From Takakia lepidozioides (taxonomy: Eukaryota > Streptophyta > Takakiopsida > Takakiales > Takakiaceae), in contig CM060734.1 in assembly GCA_030704615.1 (NCBI GenBank), positions 36,908,042 to 36,968,041 of the forward strand: a stretch of 60,000 nucleotides of DNA. The letters are read 5' to 3'. The notes beneath the pieces were generated by a model, which saw nothing but the letters and a program-made list of their open reading frames with translations, was not told the DNA's origin and ran no database searches. Shown piece by piece: positions 23,050-36,200 of the stretch. Position 1 is the first letter of the stretch. Each line of letters begins with the position of its first letter. Position numbers and translations under genes: made by a program.

Positions 23050-24072
23050 TCACTCGTCATCATTGTCATCATCATCACCACCACCACCACCAATCATACC
23101 TCTGTCTGGGGCAGACCATGAACCGGACAGATAGAAGGGATCAACAAGGGCATCTACGATGCGACGCTCTAGATCCTTCTCCTCTATCCACATGGAGCTT
23201 TGCTGCCGCACTGCCTCCTTCTCCTTAGACCGCACCCGAGCCAACCTCTTCTCCCTCCACTGCCGGCGTCGTGCTCTCGCTACCCTCTCTTGTTCCTACA
23301 CGTCACACATGATACAGATCGCGTGTAAGATGAGTTTCAATCTCAACCTATCAGAGCATTCAACTTAGCAGGAAACTGCCAAAGCGCTCGCACACCGCAG
23401 CCGACCCGGACATGAAACACAAATTTCAGGGTGGACCTTGACATCTTGCTGCAAACAATGATGCTGATCCCGGCACTGCCCTGGCATCCTGCCTAACACA
23501 GCAATAACGCACTTGGATGTGAATGTCCTCCAAATTGTAGCAAACAGAGACGAAAAAGGAAAAGGAATGCAAGCTCAACATACAAGCATAATGCGAAGAG
23601 CTTTGGCCTCCTCCTCCACTTCGAGCGCACGAGACTGCGACCGCTGTCTCCTGATCACCAACCGTTGTTCTTTCTCTACCAAAATGCGCTCCCTTACAAC
23701 TTTCTGTACCTGCATTTCCTCTTTCCTCTTTCTCTCCTGCTCGGCCGCATACTTCTTCCGCAACACTGACAACTGCTCCTCATACTCTCGTTTCAACACC
23801 GACCCAGCACGCGCCTTTCCTTTAAAACCCTTCAGACCCCCACTATCATCAACACCTGACTGACCCGGCGCAGTGCTTGATTCCGGCTCCGAGTCGAGTA
23901 CCGCAGATAAAGGTGCTGCTTGAGGCAAATCGTCTGGAGACGCAGACGATGGAGTTGTTTCCGAGCTGAGGAACCTGGCACCCACTGTGCAGATTCTCGC
24001 GTGATGCTGTAGCAGTGTGCGTAGGTAGGCAATGCGAGAGACTGCCATGGATCTGCCACACTCTTCTTTCAC
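23050..24072 (-). CDS. Putative mitochondrial coiled-coil protein, function unknown
   Basis: Two exons on the minus strand: 24072-23584 and 23295-23050 (GTATGT donor, GTGTAG acceptor, phase 0), about 244 residues, or 236 from the second Met. From that second Met the leader MAVSRIAYLRTLLQHHARIC is rich in Arg and Leu with no acids, typical of a mitochondrial presequence. The body is strongly charged and helical: KREYEEQLSVLRKKYAAEQE through EKEQRLVIRRQRSQSRALEV, continuing in exon 2 with EQERVARARRRQWREKRLAR and ending RRQ-like in QQSSMWIEEKDLERRIVDAL. That final block seems familiar from an uncharacterised plant protein family, but I cannot name it. The C-terminus is a Gly then Asp run encoded by a CAT/CCA-type repeat at 23060-23095, probably expandable. 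A telo-box (AAACCCTAA on this strand) lies at 24111-24119, about 40 bases upstream of the start. Confidence 0.72.
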
Positions 24073-24277
24073 AAACCCCCTTCTCTTCTCTGTCTCCCCC
24101 CCAAACCTTTTTAGGGTTTAAGCCAAGTCTGGAGTCATGTATTTACCTACTCGAAAAGAACTTAGGCTAAGTGGGGTCTATCGTGGAAATCTGATTTATC
24201 TCAACCGTTCAAAGTCTTTAAATGAACAGTGTACACATTTCCCCAAATTCTGAGATCTGGCGGCTGTTCGTTGGACC

Positions 24278-27200
24278 TTGGCTTGTTCTCAGGCAGTCGC
24301 CATAGACAAGGCCCTGTCTTGCTCTTGTGATGAAGGGGATGGAGGCTTCAAAGAATGCAGAAGATGGAAGGGTCAGGATGGGGAGCTGAAATGCGAGCAC
24401 ATCCTGATAATGCCGGGCCAGAGAGCTTTGCAAGTGATTGCTTTGACGGATTCCGAGCCTACAGGGGAACGGACGAGAGGTATAAAAGTTAACTCTGTTG
24501 CCTGATTTTCGGGTCTCTAAACTGTGTGAGTCTGACCCCACATTTCCATCAGAGTTTACACCAGTCTTGGTCGTGGAAGTCCATTTTTGGGTCATACAAG
24601 GTGCTTTGGATGCAATTGAAACCTTTCTTTTCCTTCCCTCACCTCCTTCTATATTATGGAAATCTGTGTAATATTTCTCATGTCCCTTAGTGTGTGTGAG
24701 AGAGAGAGAGAGAGGGAGAGGTTACTTTTTGCTTGCCTTTCTGGGTAAGATACTCATCAGGTTTTAGCTCCTGGGGGAATTTTTGACAGGGTTTCAATTG
24801 CAGTTCCCATGTTCTTGCAGTTCGTCCAGCAATGAGCATTGAACAGCTCTGGCAGGAGTTTTTCGTAGATCCTCCCCAGTGGTGGGACCACAGCTTGGGT
24901 AAGGTGAGGCGATCTTTATTTAGGACGTGAAAGCTTTTGTTAAGGAGGGCTTATGACTGACGCTTGCATGATACTTGCTGACGGGATTATCTCTCCAGTT
25001 GCTTATATGAATGACAATTTTGGTGCATTTGGAGGAAAAGTGGCAAATTGGTTCTTACTGTTGCTTAGCTTCGTCTTCCTTGTCAGTATGGATGAGTGTG
25101 GGCAAGATTCTTGGAGCTTTGATGATTGTACGCTGGTCGATGGGGTGGAAAACATTGGTGCTCACGTAACCGGTGGTTTCTACAGAAAAGTTCAAGGCCA
25201 CCAGACTTCAGGCATAAGCGCACACGGGATGTCCTTAGGATTGAACACTGGCGGAATCCTCCTGGGGTGAACGCAGAGCTAGCTGCCTCAATACAAGGTC
25301 GAGCACAGTCTGTTGGACGATTGCATGCTGAGGTACACCATAGTGCTCCAGGCCGAGGATACAACGGGTATTGTTTTTATGTCGATTTATGGTTCCAAGT
25401 CATATAGATATGGACAGAGGTTATTCACAAACCATAGGACTGGACTAGTTTGAGATGCTGTTCCTAGGTGCGATGAGTGTCCTCATGAAGAGATCTTTTG
25501 TTGAAGTACCTGGAAGGTTTCATATGTGTTACTTTTGAATCATGCAGGATAGCAGGGTTGAATCAGGCACAGTTGTTAGTTGGACATCAGGCTGGTGGCA
25601 GGGGTAACACCTCCACTATCACCACTGCTTTTGAGAGAGGACCAAGAGAGGGAATCAACGGGAACTCTTTTGGCACCAGTGGAGATGTGAGGACACTATG
25701 CCAGACGGGACGACTGAAAGATGCACTACACATTTTGAACCAACCAGGCATTTGGGCAGACTCCACAACCTATGTCTGTGTCTTGAAAGAGTGTATCAAC
25801 ACGAAATGCCTAACAGAGGGAAAGCAGGTGCACGCCCACATCATCAGAAATGGATTCAAGCCAAACATCTTCCTACTCAATACCCTCATCAACATGTATG
25901 TTAAGTGTGGGAGCATGGTGGATGCACGCCAAGTGTTTGATAAAATCACGGCACCAGATATGTATACGTGGAATTCCATGGTGGCTGGATATGCCAAGCT
26001 TGGGTACACTAAGGAGGCTTTAGAGATCTATGAGCAAATGCAACTGGAAGGGGTCTCTCCTGATAAGATCACATTTAGTTGCGTTCTGAATGCAGTTGCC
26101 ACCCTAGGTGCCTTGGAAAAGGGTAAAGAGGTGCATGCTGACATCATCAGAGCAAGGATTGTACCGGATATCATTCTGGAAACAGCCCTAACTGACATGT
26201 ATGCCAAGTGTGGGAGTGTAAAGGATGCACGTTACGCATTCAACAATATGTCTAAACCAGATGTGGTCTCATGGAACGCGATGATTGCAGGATATGGTCA
26301 GCATGGATGTGGTAGAGAAGCTCTCGATATCTATGAGCAAATGAAATGGAAAGGGGTGACTCCCAACAGGAGCACATTTATTAGCCTTCTGCATGCATGT
26401 GCCAACTTAGGAGCCCTGGAAAAGGGCACAGAGATCCATGCTGACATCATCAAAATGAGAATTGCAGCAGACACCAATCTGGAGACTGCCCTTGTTGACA
26501 TGTATGCGAAATGTGGGAGCCTAACAGATGCACGTAAAGCCTTCAACAAAATGGCTCAACCAGATGTGGTCTCATGGAATGCCATGATCACAGGATATAC
26601 ACAGCATGGGTGTGGCAGGGAGGCTTTGGAGATGTATGAGGAAATGATCCGAAAAGGGGTGACGGCTGACAGGATCACATTCGTATGCATTCTCAATTCA
26701 TGTGCCAGTCTTGGAGATCTGGAGAAGGGCAAAGAGGTCCATGCTCATTTGAGCAGAAGTGAAATTGTGCCCAATATCATTTTGGAGAATACCCTTATTG
26801 ACATGTATGCCAAATGCGGGAGCATAGAGAATGCACGCCATGTGTTCAACAATATGACGCAACGAAATGTGGTCTCATGGAGTGCTATGATCGCAGGTTG
26901 TGCTCAGCATGGGAGTGAAAGGGAGGCCTTTATGTTCTATGAGCAAATGCAACGGGAAGAAGTGATGCCCAACATTATCACATTTGTTTGCATTCTGAAT
27001 GCATGTGCCAGCCTAGGAGCCGTGGAAAGGGGTAAAGAGGTTCATGCGGACATCATCAAAGCTGGAGTCACTCCAGATATCATTCTGGAGACTGCCCTTG
27101 CTGACATGTACGCGAAATGTGGGGACATAAAGGATGCGCGTCAAGTGTTTGACACTATGGTTCAAAGAAACGTGGTTTCATGGAATGCCATGCTTGCAGG

Positions 27201-28094
27201 ATATGCCCAGCATGGATGTGGTAGGGAAGCCCTTCAACTATTTGAACAGATGCAATATGAAGGTTTGAAGCCAGATAACATCACCTTTACATCTCTTCTC
27301 TGTGCATGTAGCCATGTAGGCCTACTGGATGAAAGCCGTCACTATTTTGATTCCATGAGTCGAGTTCATTGCCTCACTCCTACATTGAAGCATTTTAGCT
27401 GCATGGTCGACCTTCTTGGCCGTGCAGGACAATTGGATGAGGCAGAGGCTTTGATTACCAGAATGCCAATCGAACCAGGGGGTTCGGTTTGGGGGGCTTT
27501 GCTTAGTGCCTGCAGGATTCATGGTATGTGGAGGTGGCAGAGCGTGTGACTCATTGCCGTCTCAAGTGGGATCCACAGCATGCTCCCACTTATGTGCTGC
27601 TATCAAACGTCTATGCTGCAGCTGGCAGGTGGGATGATACAGCAAAGGTGAGGAAAATGATGGAGGACAGAGGGGTCAGAAAGGAACCAGGGCGCAGCTG
27701 CATTGAGGTGGACAACCATGTGCATACATTCTTTGTCGAAGACACAACTCATCGACAAATTGAGGAAATCCATGCTGAGCTAAAGAGATTGTCTGGATGG
27801 ATGAAGGAGGCTGGGTACATGCCTGACACTCGCTTTGTATTGCATGATGTGGAGGAGGAGCGAAAGGAATTTTCGCTGTGCTACCACAGTGAGAAGCTGG
27901 CCATTGCTTTTGGGCTCATTAGCACACCCCCTGGGACAACTATCCGGGTCATGAAGAACCTTCGTGTGTGCGGTGACTGTCATACGGCCACCAAGTTCAT
28001 CTCAAAGATTGTTGGCAGAGCAGTTGTTGTCCGGGACGCCAACCGCTTTCACCACTTTCAAGATGGGGTTTGTTCTTGTGGGGATTACTGGTGA
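24278..28094 (+). CDS. PLS-class PPR protein with DYW domain and N-terminal PDF-like motif; one frameshift
   Basis: Exons: about 24278-24479 (5' limit unknown), 24821-24903, 25186-25367 and 25548-28094. The short exons encode [20 protein letters not shown] and [18 protein letters not shown], like the PDF motif of OSB proteins. The last exon holds about a dozen PPR repeats (MYAKCGS and VVSWNAM recur), then E and E+ motifs and a DYW deaminase domain with YHSEKLA (HxE), [10 protein letters not shown] (CxxC) and a terminal CSCGDYW. Such proteins bind organelle transcripts and direct C-to-U editing; the target is unknown. At about 27524-27528 one base is missing: the frame ends [10 protein letters not shown] and resumes one frame over as [10 protein letters not shown], where the paralogue reads straight through. 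This is either a recent inactivation or an assembly error. The PPR exon boundary and phase match the paralogue at 38099-41086. Confidence 0.85.
24691..24721. repeat. GT/GA microsatellite
   Basis: A GTGTGT tract passes directly into a GA dinucleotide tract, in the first proposed intron of the frameshifted PPR gene. Confidence 0.85.
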
Positions 28095-30274
28095 AACAAG
28101 CAACATGCATGAAAGAATTGTGTGCACAACCAATGCGACAGTCAGTACTGCATTTCTATTAACTGTAATTATTTATCTGATGCACAGGAACACTGAAGTC
28201 ACAGAAAACATTGAGTTGTCCAAGAGATTGCAGGAAACATATTGTATGAAGAAATCTGAAGTCACATGGGTGGGAAGTTTGCATGATTTCCGAAGAATGA
28301 GGGTGAATGTCGTCGGAGGAAACATCGAGTAACATGACAGGCTGCCAAACCAAACAAACACTGTGTCCTAGCATACTAGTTGAACATGCAAATTGGGTTT
28401 TGCGCTCCTAAGAGGACTAGAGTCAAGTGAAGACCTGCAGTACACTTCATTTTCAGATCACCCATGGTGGTGCAATCGCCGCCAGCTCCATACCCTCCTC
28501 TCTATACCAGAAGATGTGTGATGCCGTCATGCTCACTTCAAAAGCTGCACTTGAGGAATGTAATTTTCCAAGTTGATCACATGCTAAAGGACACGTTGCA
28601 TTAATGCATTGATATTGTGTGTAGATAGCTGGATAGAGAGACTAGTTGTATATAGAGTCAGCTGCAGAGAGACTAGATACTTCTTTGGAGAAAATGGAAA
28701 CTCAAATAAACGTCGAAGACTTGTTCTTGTGTTTACTCCCATTGTCTTGCTTCATTTCAACACATTCCTTCATAATATTTATCCTTCAAGCTAAGCACTG
28801 TGACTATATCCTTGCAGACCTCATGATTTCTATGGGCGTCATCCCCCCTCGGCTCGCCATAAGGAGCAGGACATGTCGTTCTATGCTCAACAGGGTTTTT
28901 CTCCTAGCCTTGCAAAGCCTTTCGTTCTACCGTCTTCCCAGATAAACTTGCTCACTTGCAGATGAGATTCAAAGCCTAGCAAAGTGCAATACAAAGATAG
29001 AAAAATAGAGGCTAGGATTTCTAGATACTGCGTCTGAGAGGGTTGATGTAGAGGATGATTCCTCTCGAGAGTAGTTCAGAGCCAACTTCATCTCACTAAC
29101 TTATACTCAAGACCTTGGGTTTGACCCCTTGCTACATACTATCACCTAAAAGGCCAGCCACCAAGCTTACATATCTAAGCCTTACATATCTAAACCAAAG
29201 CCAGTGTACAAGTCTAACGATCCAGCAACAGCCGCCTTCTACACCATCACTAATACGTAGGTACTAATCTAAAATAATGAGCCTAAAGGAGAGAACCCAA
29301 CATCACAACCCTTTCCCTTATGAAGGAGGTTGGGTTGCACTGATGACTAGTGGAGATTGGTATACATTGAGTGACATATTGTGAATGAGATAAATCCAAG
29401 AGCCAAGCTGTAGAAAGGATGGGTGGAGCATTGCACAACATGCACATCTTCCCAGACTGGGGATCCCAATACTTCCCATCAGAAAAGTTGAGAACCTTAG
29501 ATCTAGATTGTAGACCATTGACGGTCGACATTAAACAACAGATGATTGGCATGCATATACACATAATGTGGTCTTATTCGACATGTTTGATTTATTAACC
29601 CTATGCAAACAAAGACTTAGAAAATCAACGAATTTGGAGAGGTTACAATTCCAGTTGAAAGCCTCGGATCCTGTTTCTGGTTTCCACCAGGCTTTCAAGT
29701 CAATGTTCCAGGGGTCTGTTGAACCACTTGCACTGTTGAACCACACTGTTGAACCACTGTTAAATAACCTGGAGAAGATAGGAAATCACATCCATAGCCC
29801 ATCCTCCAGAGTTAAGCTCTCCAGTGAGAAGGCCCACAAGACACAGGACACTTGGGCTTAGTCTTGGCGCTGGAAAATTTGGAAGACGCATCCACATGTC
29901 TGTTTGGTCCTGTTTTGTCTTGGGAATTTCATACAATAAAGGAACCATTCCACACAGCCTGATAACCATAAATCAAGATTCACTGAGATAGCTGGTTGGC
30001 GTGAAACTTGCATTCAAATCTCAATTCTGTGCCTGCACACGAGGATATCGAAGCTTTTGAAAGTAATCCTGTTCAAAGAAGATTGCTGCATTCAACATTG
30101 TAGTGGTCTGATGGTTTCTCTAAGAGTCCTTTTTAAGTGCAGCTCCAATCAGTGTGGAGAAAAGGTAATGAGTGATACAAGATTATAATAGAAGCATCCA
30201 TTAGCTCTTCGACAAAACTGTTTGGGAATGTTTGTAAATGAGAAAAGGAGAGATCCTCAAGTGGGACAAGTGTG
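28095..30274. other. No gene recognised (tail-to-tail spacer)
   Basis: Spacer between the 3' ends of the frameshifted PPR gene and the TTC5-like gene. Open frames at 28646-28945 and 29283-29861 have no motif I recognise. I found no repeat array or RNA gene. Both 3' untranslated regions must lie here. Confidence 0.45.
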
Positions 30275-33200
30275 TCAGGGAGGGATGTTCTCTGCTTGGA
30301 GCGTGGAGCACACGGCGTCCTGGACAAGCGTGGGACGCCCATTTAAGAGCAGCTGCTGTGGAAGATCCACGCGTATGGCTCTGTACCGATAATCCTGCTA
30401 CCAATAAATTATGAAACCCGGATGAGAAAACATTAGAAGGTGTTAATTATGAACTTGAAATCGCTACTTACGAACTAAGCTGTTTTCCCCACATCTGCTG
30501 TATGAAACCAGAAGCCAACACCTTCTCACCCTCACTTTCTAGACCAAAAGGAGCACATTGTTGTCTCTACCAGTTTGTGAACTGCCATACCTTCTCCCAT
30601 GAGACACACACATGGTGAAAGAAGGGTTCCAGCAAGGTCACGGTATAACCCTCTCTTATCTGCACAATCCAAAGCAGGAGTTGGTTAGGCAACATGGCAT
30701 GCAGTCATCCAGAATGTTTGAACTTTCCTCATCTACTTTTGGAGCGAGGTCACCCTGTTCTCCTCTGTGAAATGCACGGAAGCAGCATGGGGGATGGAAA
30801 ATATGACAGCTAAGAGACCAATATGAGCTTAAGCAGTCATCCTGAAAGAGGTTTCCAGTAAGGCCACCCTGTTTTCCTCTGTGAATGCACAGAAGCAGCA
30901 GGGGGATGGGCAATATGACAGATAAGAGACCAATATGAGCTTAAGTAGAAGATAACCACAATGTTTGAACTTCCCTCATCTACTTTTGTTTTGCATCTCA
31001 GTTGGATCAATAGAACAGGGCATGCCCCTTACTCAAAGCATCTCTCTTCAAAGAACTGTAAAGACTGAGCTGAATAGAAGTTGTCCTCAAGGTAACAGGG
31101 AAGTGAAACACATACCGCGCCCTCGCGAAGTGCATACACAGAGAGAGCAAAGCAGTTAGTTTCTCGATCAGCCACCAAATAGAATCTGTGCCCCAGAGGT
31201 CGAGGTCAATCAGTAGGACTCGGGTCCTTAAAGGTTTGACACCCAAGGCCTCTGCAACATTGACTAATCGCTTTCAAGAACCCATAGGGCAACGGCTAAT
31301 TTAATTGCTGTTTGGACCTGCCCCAGCACCTGCCTCTGTGATAAGACTGCATGTAACAATTCTGTAGTATATTACATCCAATACACAAACATGACCTTGT
31401 CTTATAAGAAAGCACACAAGAGGTACAGAATAGGAATGGGGCATACAGAGGCACTGAATTGTCATGAGTAACAGCCTGTAACACCTTCCCTTGAACAGCC
31501 ATGCCTTTATTGCACCCTTCTTGCAATGCTGCCACTCCTACTTGCTTGTGGGCCCCTACAGCTGCCCCCCAACTAAAATGACATGCAGGCTTTGAGCACT
31601 CCTATGAAACAAAAGAACCCTAATGTTGAACCTACTTGTTAGAGAGACCAACTGCTCTCACCAAAACCTCTCTTCCACTCTGTCATGCCCTGTTTCATCC
31701 ACACTGACCAATGGTGCAAGCACAGCCACATTTTCACATCTGCGGTCAGCAGAGGGTTAGAGCAGAGGGTTAGAGCAGCAGTTCTGGAATCAAACTCAGG
31801 CCTCAAAAGTATGAGCTGAATGCCAGTGTGAGTGTCAACACTTAATTCCCTGTAACCAGACTGTGATTTGCTGTGCCAAAGCCATGATGCTTTCAAATTG
31901 ATTCTTACTGGGCTGAACCCGCATGGCTAGGACTATGCTCTTAAGGTACATTGTAGCCAACATTTGCGGACAAAGTCAAGAAGTCGATTCACACATGCTC
32001 TCTCTCTCTTTCTTCACCCCCCTTCGTTTTCAGTCATCATTTCAGGTTTAGTCCTTTCTTTTGTTCTACTTCGTCTCATGGGTCCTCAGGGCCCCATGTG
32101 GACATTATGAAGTTTCTTTCACTTTGCACTTGAGCAGGCAGAACAGTGGTTGGGTATTTGTGCTTTGCTTGCGCAACCTGGGTGATCCTGCGTTCAATCC
32201 TTCAACATGTGCCTTCAACCATCCATTGGCCCCTCGATGGGCTGTGCGTTGAGCAGTAGGCTCTGTAAATCCACTGGACGTTAAACAAACTTTAACTTTA
32301 ACTTCTCTTTATTTTCTATCGGATACAAATTTTATCTTTTCCTTTCTCCTTTCACTTCTCTCACGATTTCATGAACCTTCTCAAGCTTTGAACAGGCTGC
32401 AGGTTGGGCAAGGGTCTGAGGGCCATTCCAGTCCAAGGGTTCAAGTCATCCTACATACAGAAATGAGAGAATCTCCCTCTCTCACTCTCCTCCCACCCAA
32501 GGAAGCGAACTGCAAAGGTGGACATGATGCCCAAAACAATAGTCATGTTCAGACTCTACTCTCAAACTGCCCTCAGTGTCCTGGTCAATCAGCTAACATT
32601 GTAACAAGCAGCATTAAAAAAAGCCTTTCAAAGTGTAAAATACAGCTCACAGGTATCCAAGGGGAGGGAAGACAACAGTGATGCTAGTCTCTTTGGCTTG
32701 ATCCGTCCCTGCCACATCCACAAACTACAGAACTCAAAACCTGATCTGAAGATGGTTGGAAGGTTAGAAACAAACATAGTTCAATTCTCACCCCACGCTG
32801 CTATTTATTGGGGTTGTTGGGGGAGGGCATCGAGAGCAAGTCTGATGGAGATGCAGAAGATAGACACACTGAGAATGGCACCTCTCAGACACAGTGGACC
32901 AGGTCACAAGTTGGAAACAAGTAGTACCTTGTTGAGGGTGAGATCTTCAAGTTTTCTTAGGAGGTTGACAAGCTTACTGACTTCATGTTCAGCATGCAGC
33001 CCCGGGTCACGGACACTGGCAGCTTGAAATCCACGCAGCGCCCTTTCATAGTCTTCCAGATATTGATGCACCTGCTCATCCCCTTAGTTCCATTTCTTCC
33101 TCAGTCCCACCTCTTGTGTAGCACTTCGTTCTCCTCTATACAATCTCTTCAATAGATGCACTATGTACCACCATTGGTACATGGCGCAGCATGTTACTTC

Positions 33201-36200
33201 TCTGCCTCTCGTTTAAGAAACTTTGAAATCCTATGAACATAATGTTGTGTATCAAAGGCGCAGTTGCCTTCATTCGGCCTAAAAATCAGTAACTTGGACT
33301 ATACAGAACAACAACTCTATACAGTCATTTAAAGCTTAGCCAAACAGATACTGCACCAGTCCAAGTTAAAACCTAAACTAGCAACATAGAGAGTGCAGTC
33401 TTAACATAGCATTGTCAATAAAAAAGACTTGGACCATCAACTTCATCATGTGTGGCAGTGACAAGCTGCAAACACTCCCCACTGACTTTATCAGCTCCCA
33501 ACAGTAGGTTGTATATCACAGTTAATGCCACACTCATATTCATGGGCATATACCATTCCGCAAATCTTCATTCTGAGTTTCTGCCACCTTTCTGAGCACT
33601 GATCTGCAGTGATATCATCACTCAATTTGTCTTTGGAGTATAATGGGAGTACCTATATCGAAGGCGTATAGACATCACAAGAAGAGTCTTACCGTGGCAC
33701 TGTTGAAGTGGAGGTCAGGATTTGCACTGGCCATCTCATCTTTCTCCTGCACCACAGATCCATGACTACTCCATTATAGAACATTGTCCAGGACCCGTAG
33801 TACCCACCTACCCGAAAAGGGTGCAGCTTCAAATGAACTCATTGAGCTTCATGGACATCAACATGCCAAAACAAAGTGTGGAAATGACTGAAGAAGGGAC
33901 ATTGCCTTGAAAAGGATAGAAGACTCACTGCATTTTGGTATGCCTTAAGGGACTGATGCAGCTTACTTCGGTCCCAAGCCCCCGACACAAAAAAGCTTGT
34001 CAGATATGCATTTCCTAAGATATCTGCACCCGAAAATTTGCAAGTTAGTCCAGCTGACCTCACTCACAGACATCCCTTGGCTGCCAGAGGGACCTACCCA
34101 TAAATGCATCCAGAAGCCTTGGATAATCCCTCCCAGCAGCCAGAGTAAAAGTATTGGATGTTGATTTGTTGCAGGAGATCCACTGAAGGACTGTGCTTGC
34201 AATAGCCTGGGGCAAAATTGCAATGGCCATTGTGCCTTAATTACATTATACATCGAACCTGGTTTTGAGAAGGTACAGAGGCCTACACCAAGACTGGCCA
34301 TCTTTGATGTCAAGAGTGACAGCTTGCTTGGCATGGCGGATGCTCTCTTCCACTGTTTCAGCCTCCTCTGGGCTACCTGCATTGACCACTTCATTTGTTT
34401 CAAACATCAACGATGATTTTCAAGTTGCAGATCATCAGTTTTGTTCCTCCTCGTTCCTTATGAAAATTGATGGCATGTTGTTCATAAACAAACCCAAGAC
34501 TCCAAAAACGTATATGGAATGGGTGGTGCATAGACAAGAATTCCAACTGAAAATTACATGTTGTACCCAGATATATTAGACATGTCAGCCTTTAGCCTGT
34601 TTTAGAACAACAACAAACCATCAAATGCTATTATTTCAGCAAACCTATGCCAGACCTATGTTGCAACAAGCTCACATCATTAGCTGTGAGGCACTCATGG
34701 CAGTTTCTAGTAAGAGTGCCACCAAACTGGCAGGGTATACCTGGGTCCAAATCAGCAAATATCTTATGTTAATTGCATAGTATTTCCCATTATACATTCT
34801 CTGTTGATGCCACGGAGGAGCTAGGATGAAGAAGGAGAGCAATACCGAAATTTCTCTCCTACAAAAGGTATACACTTGTGAATTAAGTCAAAAGCAAGCG
34901 TGTGCCATGTGGTCAATTTTACTGTAATATTGTTACCACCAATGCTGGGGAAGGGCTCAGGGACAGGCCAAGAAAAGCTCGCCTTTAGCAATGCGCCGCT
35001 CCAGCATGGAGAGTTGTTGAAGGGCCTTTTTGTTCAATCCCTGACCCCATTACCCAGCAGCACATGTGGCCCATTGTCAACTCTTCTAAACCACATTTGC
35101 GACATACAAAGGAAATTACTCCTTTGGACACATTTCAAATCTCCCTATCAAGTGTCAGTGCTTACATCTAATCTTGACGTGTCAAATCATGTCAACTCGC
35201 TAATTTCAAGATAGGGAGAGAGAAGAAAGAGGCCAAATATCAGCTGTCAATTAAGTTACTTGCAGCACTGATAAAATGCTGCATACCTTTCGAAGTGTTG
35301 CAGAAATGATGTGGAGAACATGTTTGAAGACCTTGGTAGGATAAAATGGTGGAAGTGGAGACCTTGCTGAGAGCGATATTAAAGCAATTCTTGGCAGATG
35401 AGAGGTCCCCTTTCTTCCAGAAGCAATTGCCCAGACAGCACCATCCACCAATCATCAAAGGGTCCAGCTTTACCTGGGTCACATCCATTCATTGATCAAG
35501 ATACCTCTCACTTCAGAAGAAAAAGATCGCAGAAAGGAATTACTAAAGAGGAAAAAGGCACATGTAGGAAGGATGTGTCACAATGCGATGTAAAGCCTGA
35601 CAACACATCTGCAATCTCCCTCTCTGTCTGTCTGTCTGTTCCGCCCAAACTGGGCACTGGGTCTATGGCGACAAGGCTCCGGCAAACACCATCTTATGAG
35701 TACACCTGTGAGAGAATGGCATGCCATCACGTCGAACGTCAAACATTAAGCTTAATCCAGCTGGATGTCTAAAATGAGGTCAATGCCACCCCTCATGATA
35801 GCACTCAGTTCACTGTAATTGGACTGCCATGAGACGTTCAAGAGCACCCTCACATTTCCTGGATTAAGTTTCACACTCTGGTGACACACTACCCCACAAC
35901 CTCGTGCAACTATGCGGGCACATTATAGCCAGCATCTACAGGGAACAACAAAGCACTCATCATAGAGCTTCCTAGAGCATCAATTCGATTGCATGCAAAT
36001 ATAGGAGCAGGGAAGATCCAATACGGATTTTGATAGGTGGCCTTCGGCGTCCTTGCAGTAATCAGGTCTTACATCGAGGGCTTTCCCTCTGAGATACTCC
36101 CATTGAGCCCTCCGCTGAGGCTGCTTCTTGCATTCTATACCCAGTAGACCCCATTCAACTCCTGACGTATCAGTGCAAGTTTCAGAGAACAGGACCTTAA

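Noticed and set aside
24278-24280. Start codon of the frameshifted PPR gene at this position
   Set aside because: The first codon here is TTG, not ATG. The exon is supported by phase only, and the true start must lie further upstream or at an internal ATG.
27518-27600. An intron explaining the frame change in the first PPR gene
   Set aside because: The two frames abut with no lost family residues except one codon, so there is no room for an intron; a single missing base explains it.
32133-32206. A functional tRNA gene
   Set aside because: Box A and box B are present, but no acceptor stem or anticodon arm pairs properly, and a SINE-type tail follows.
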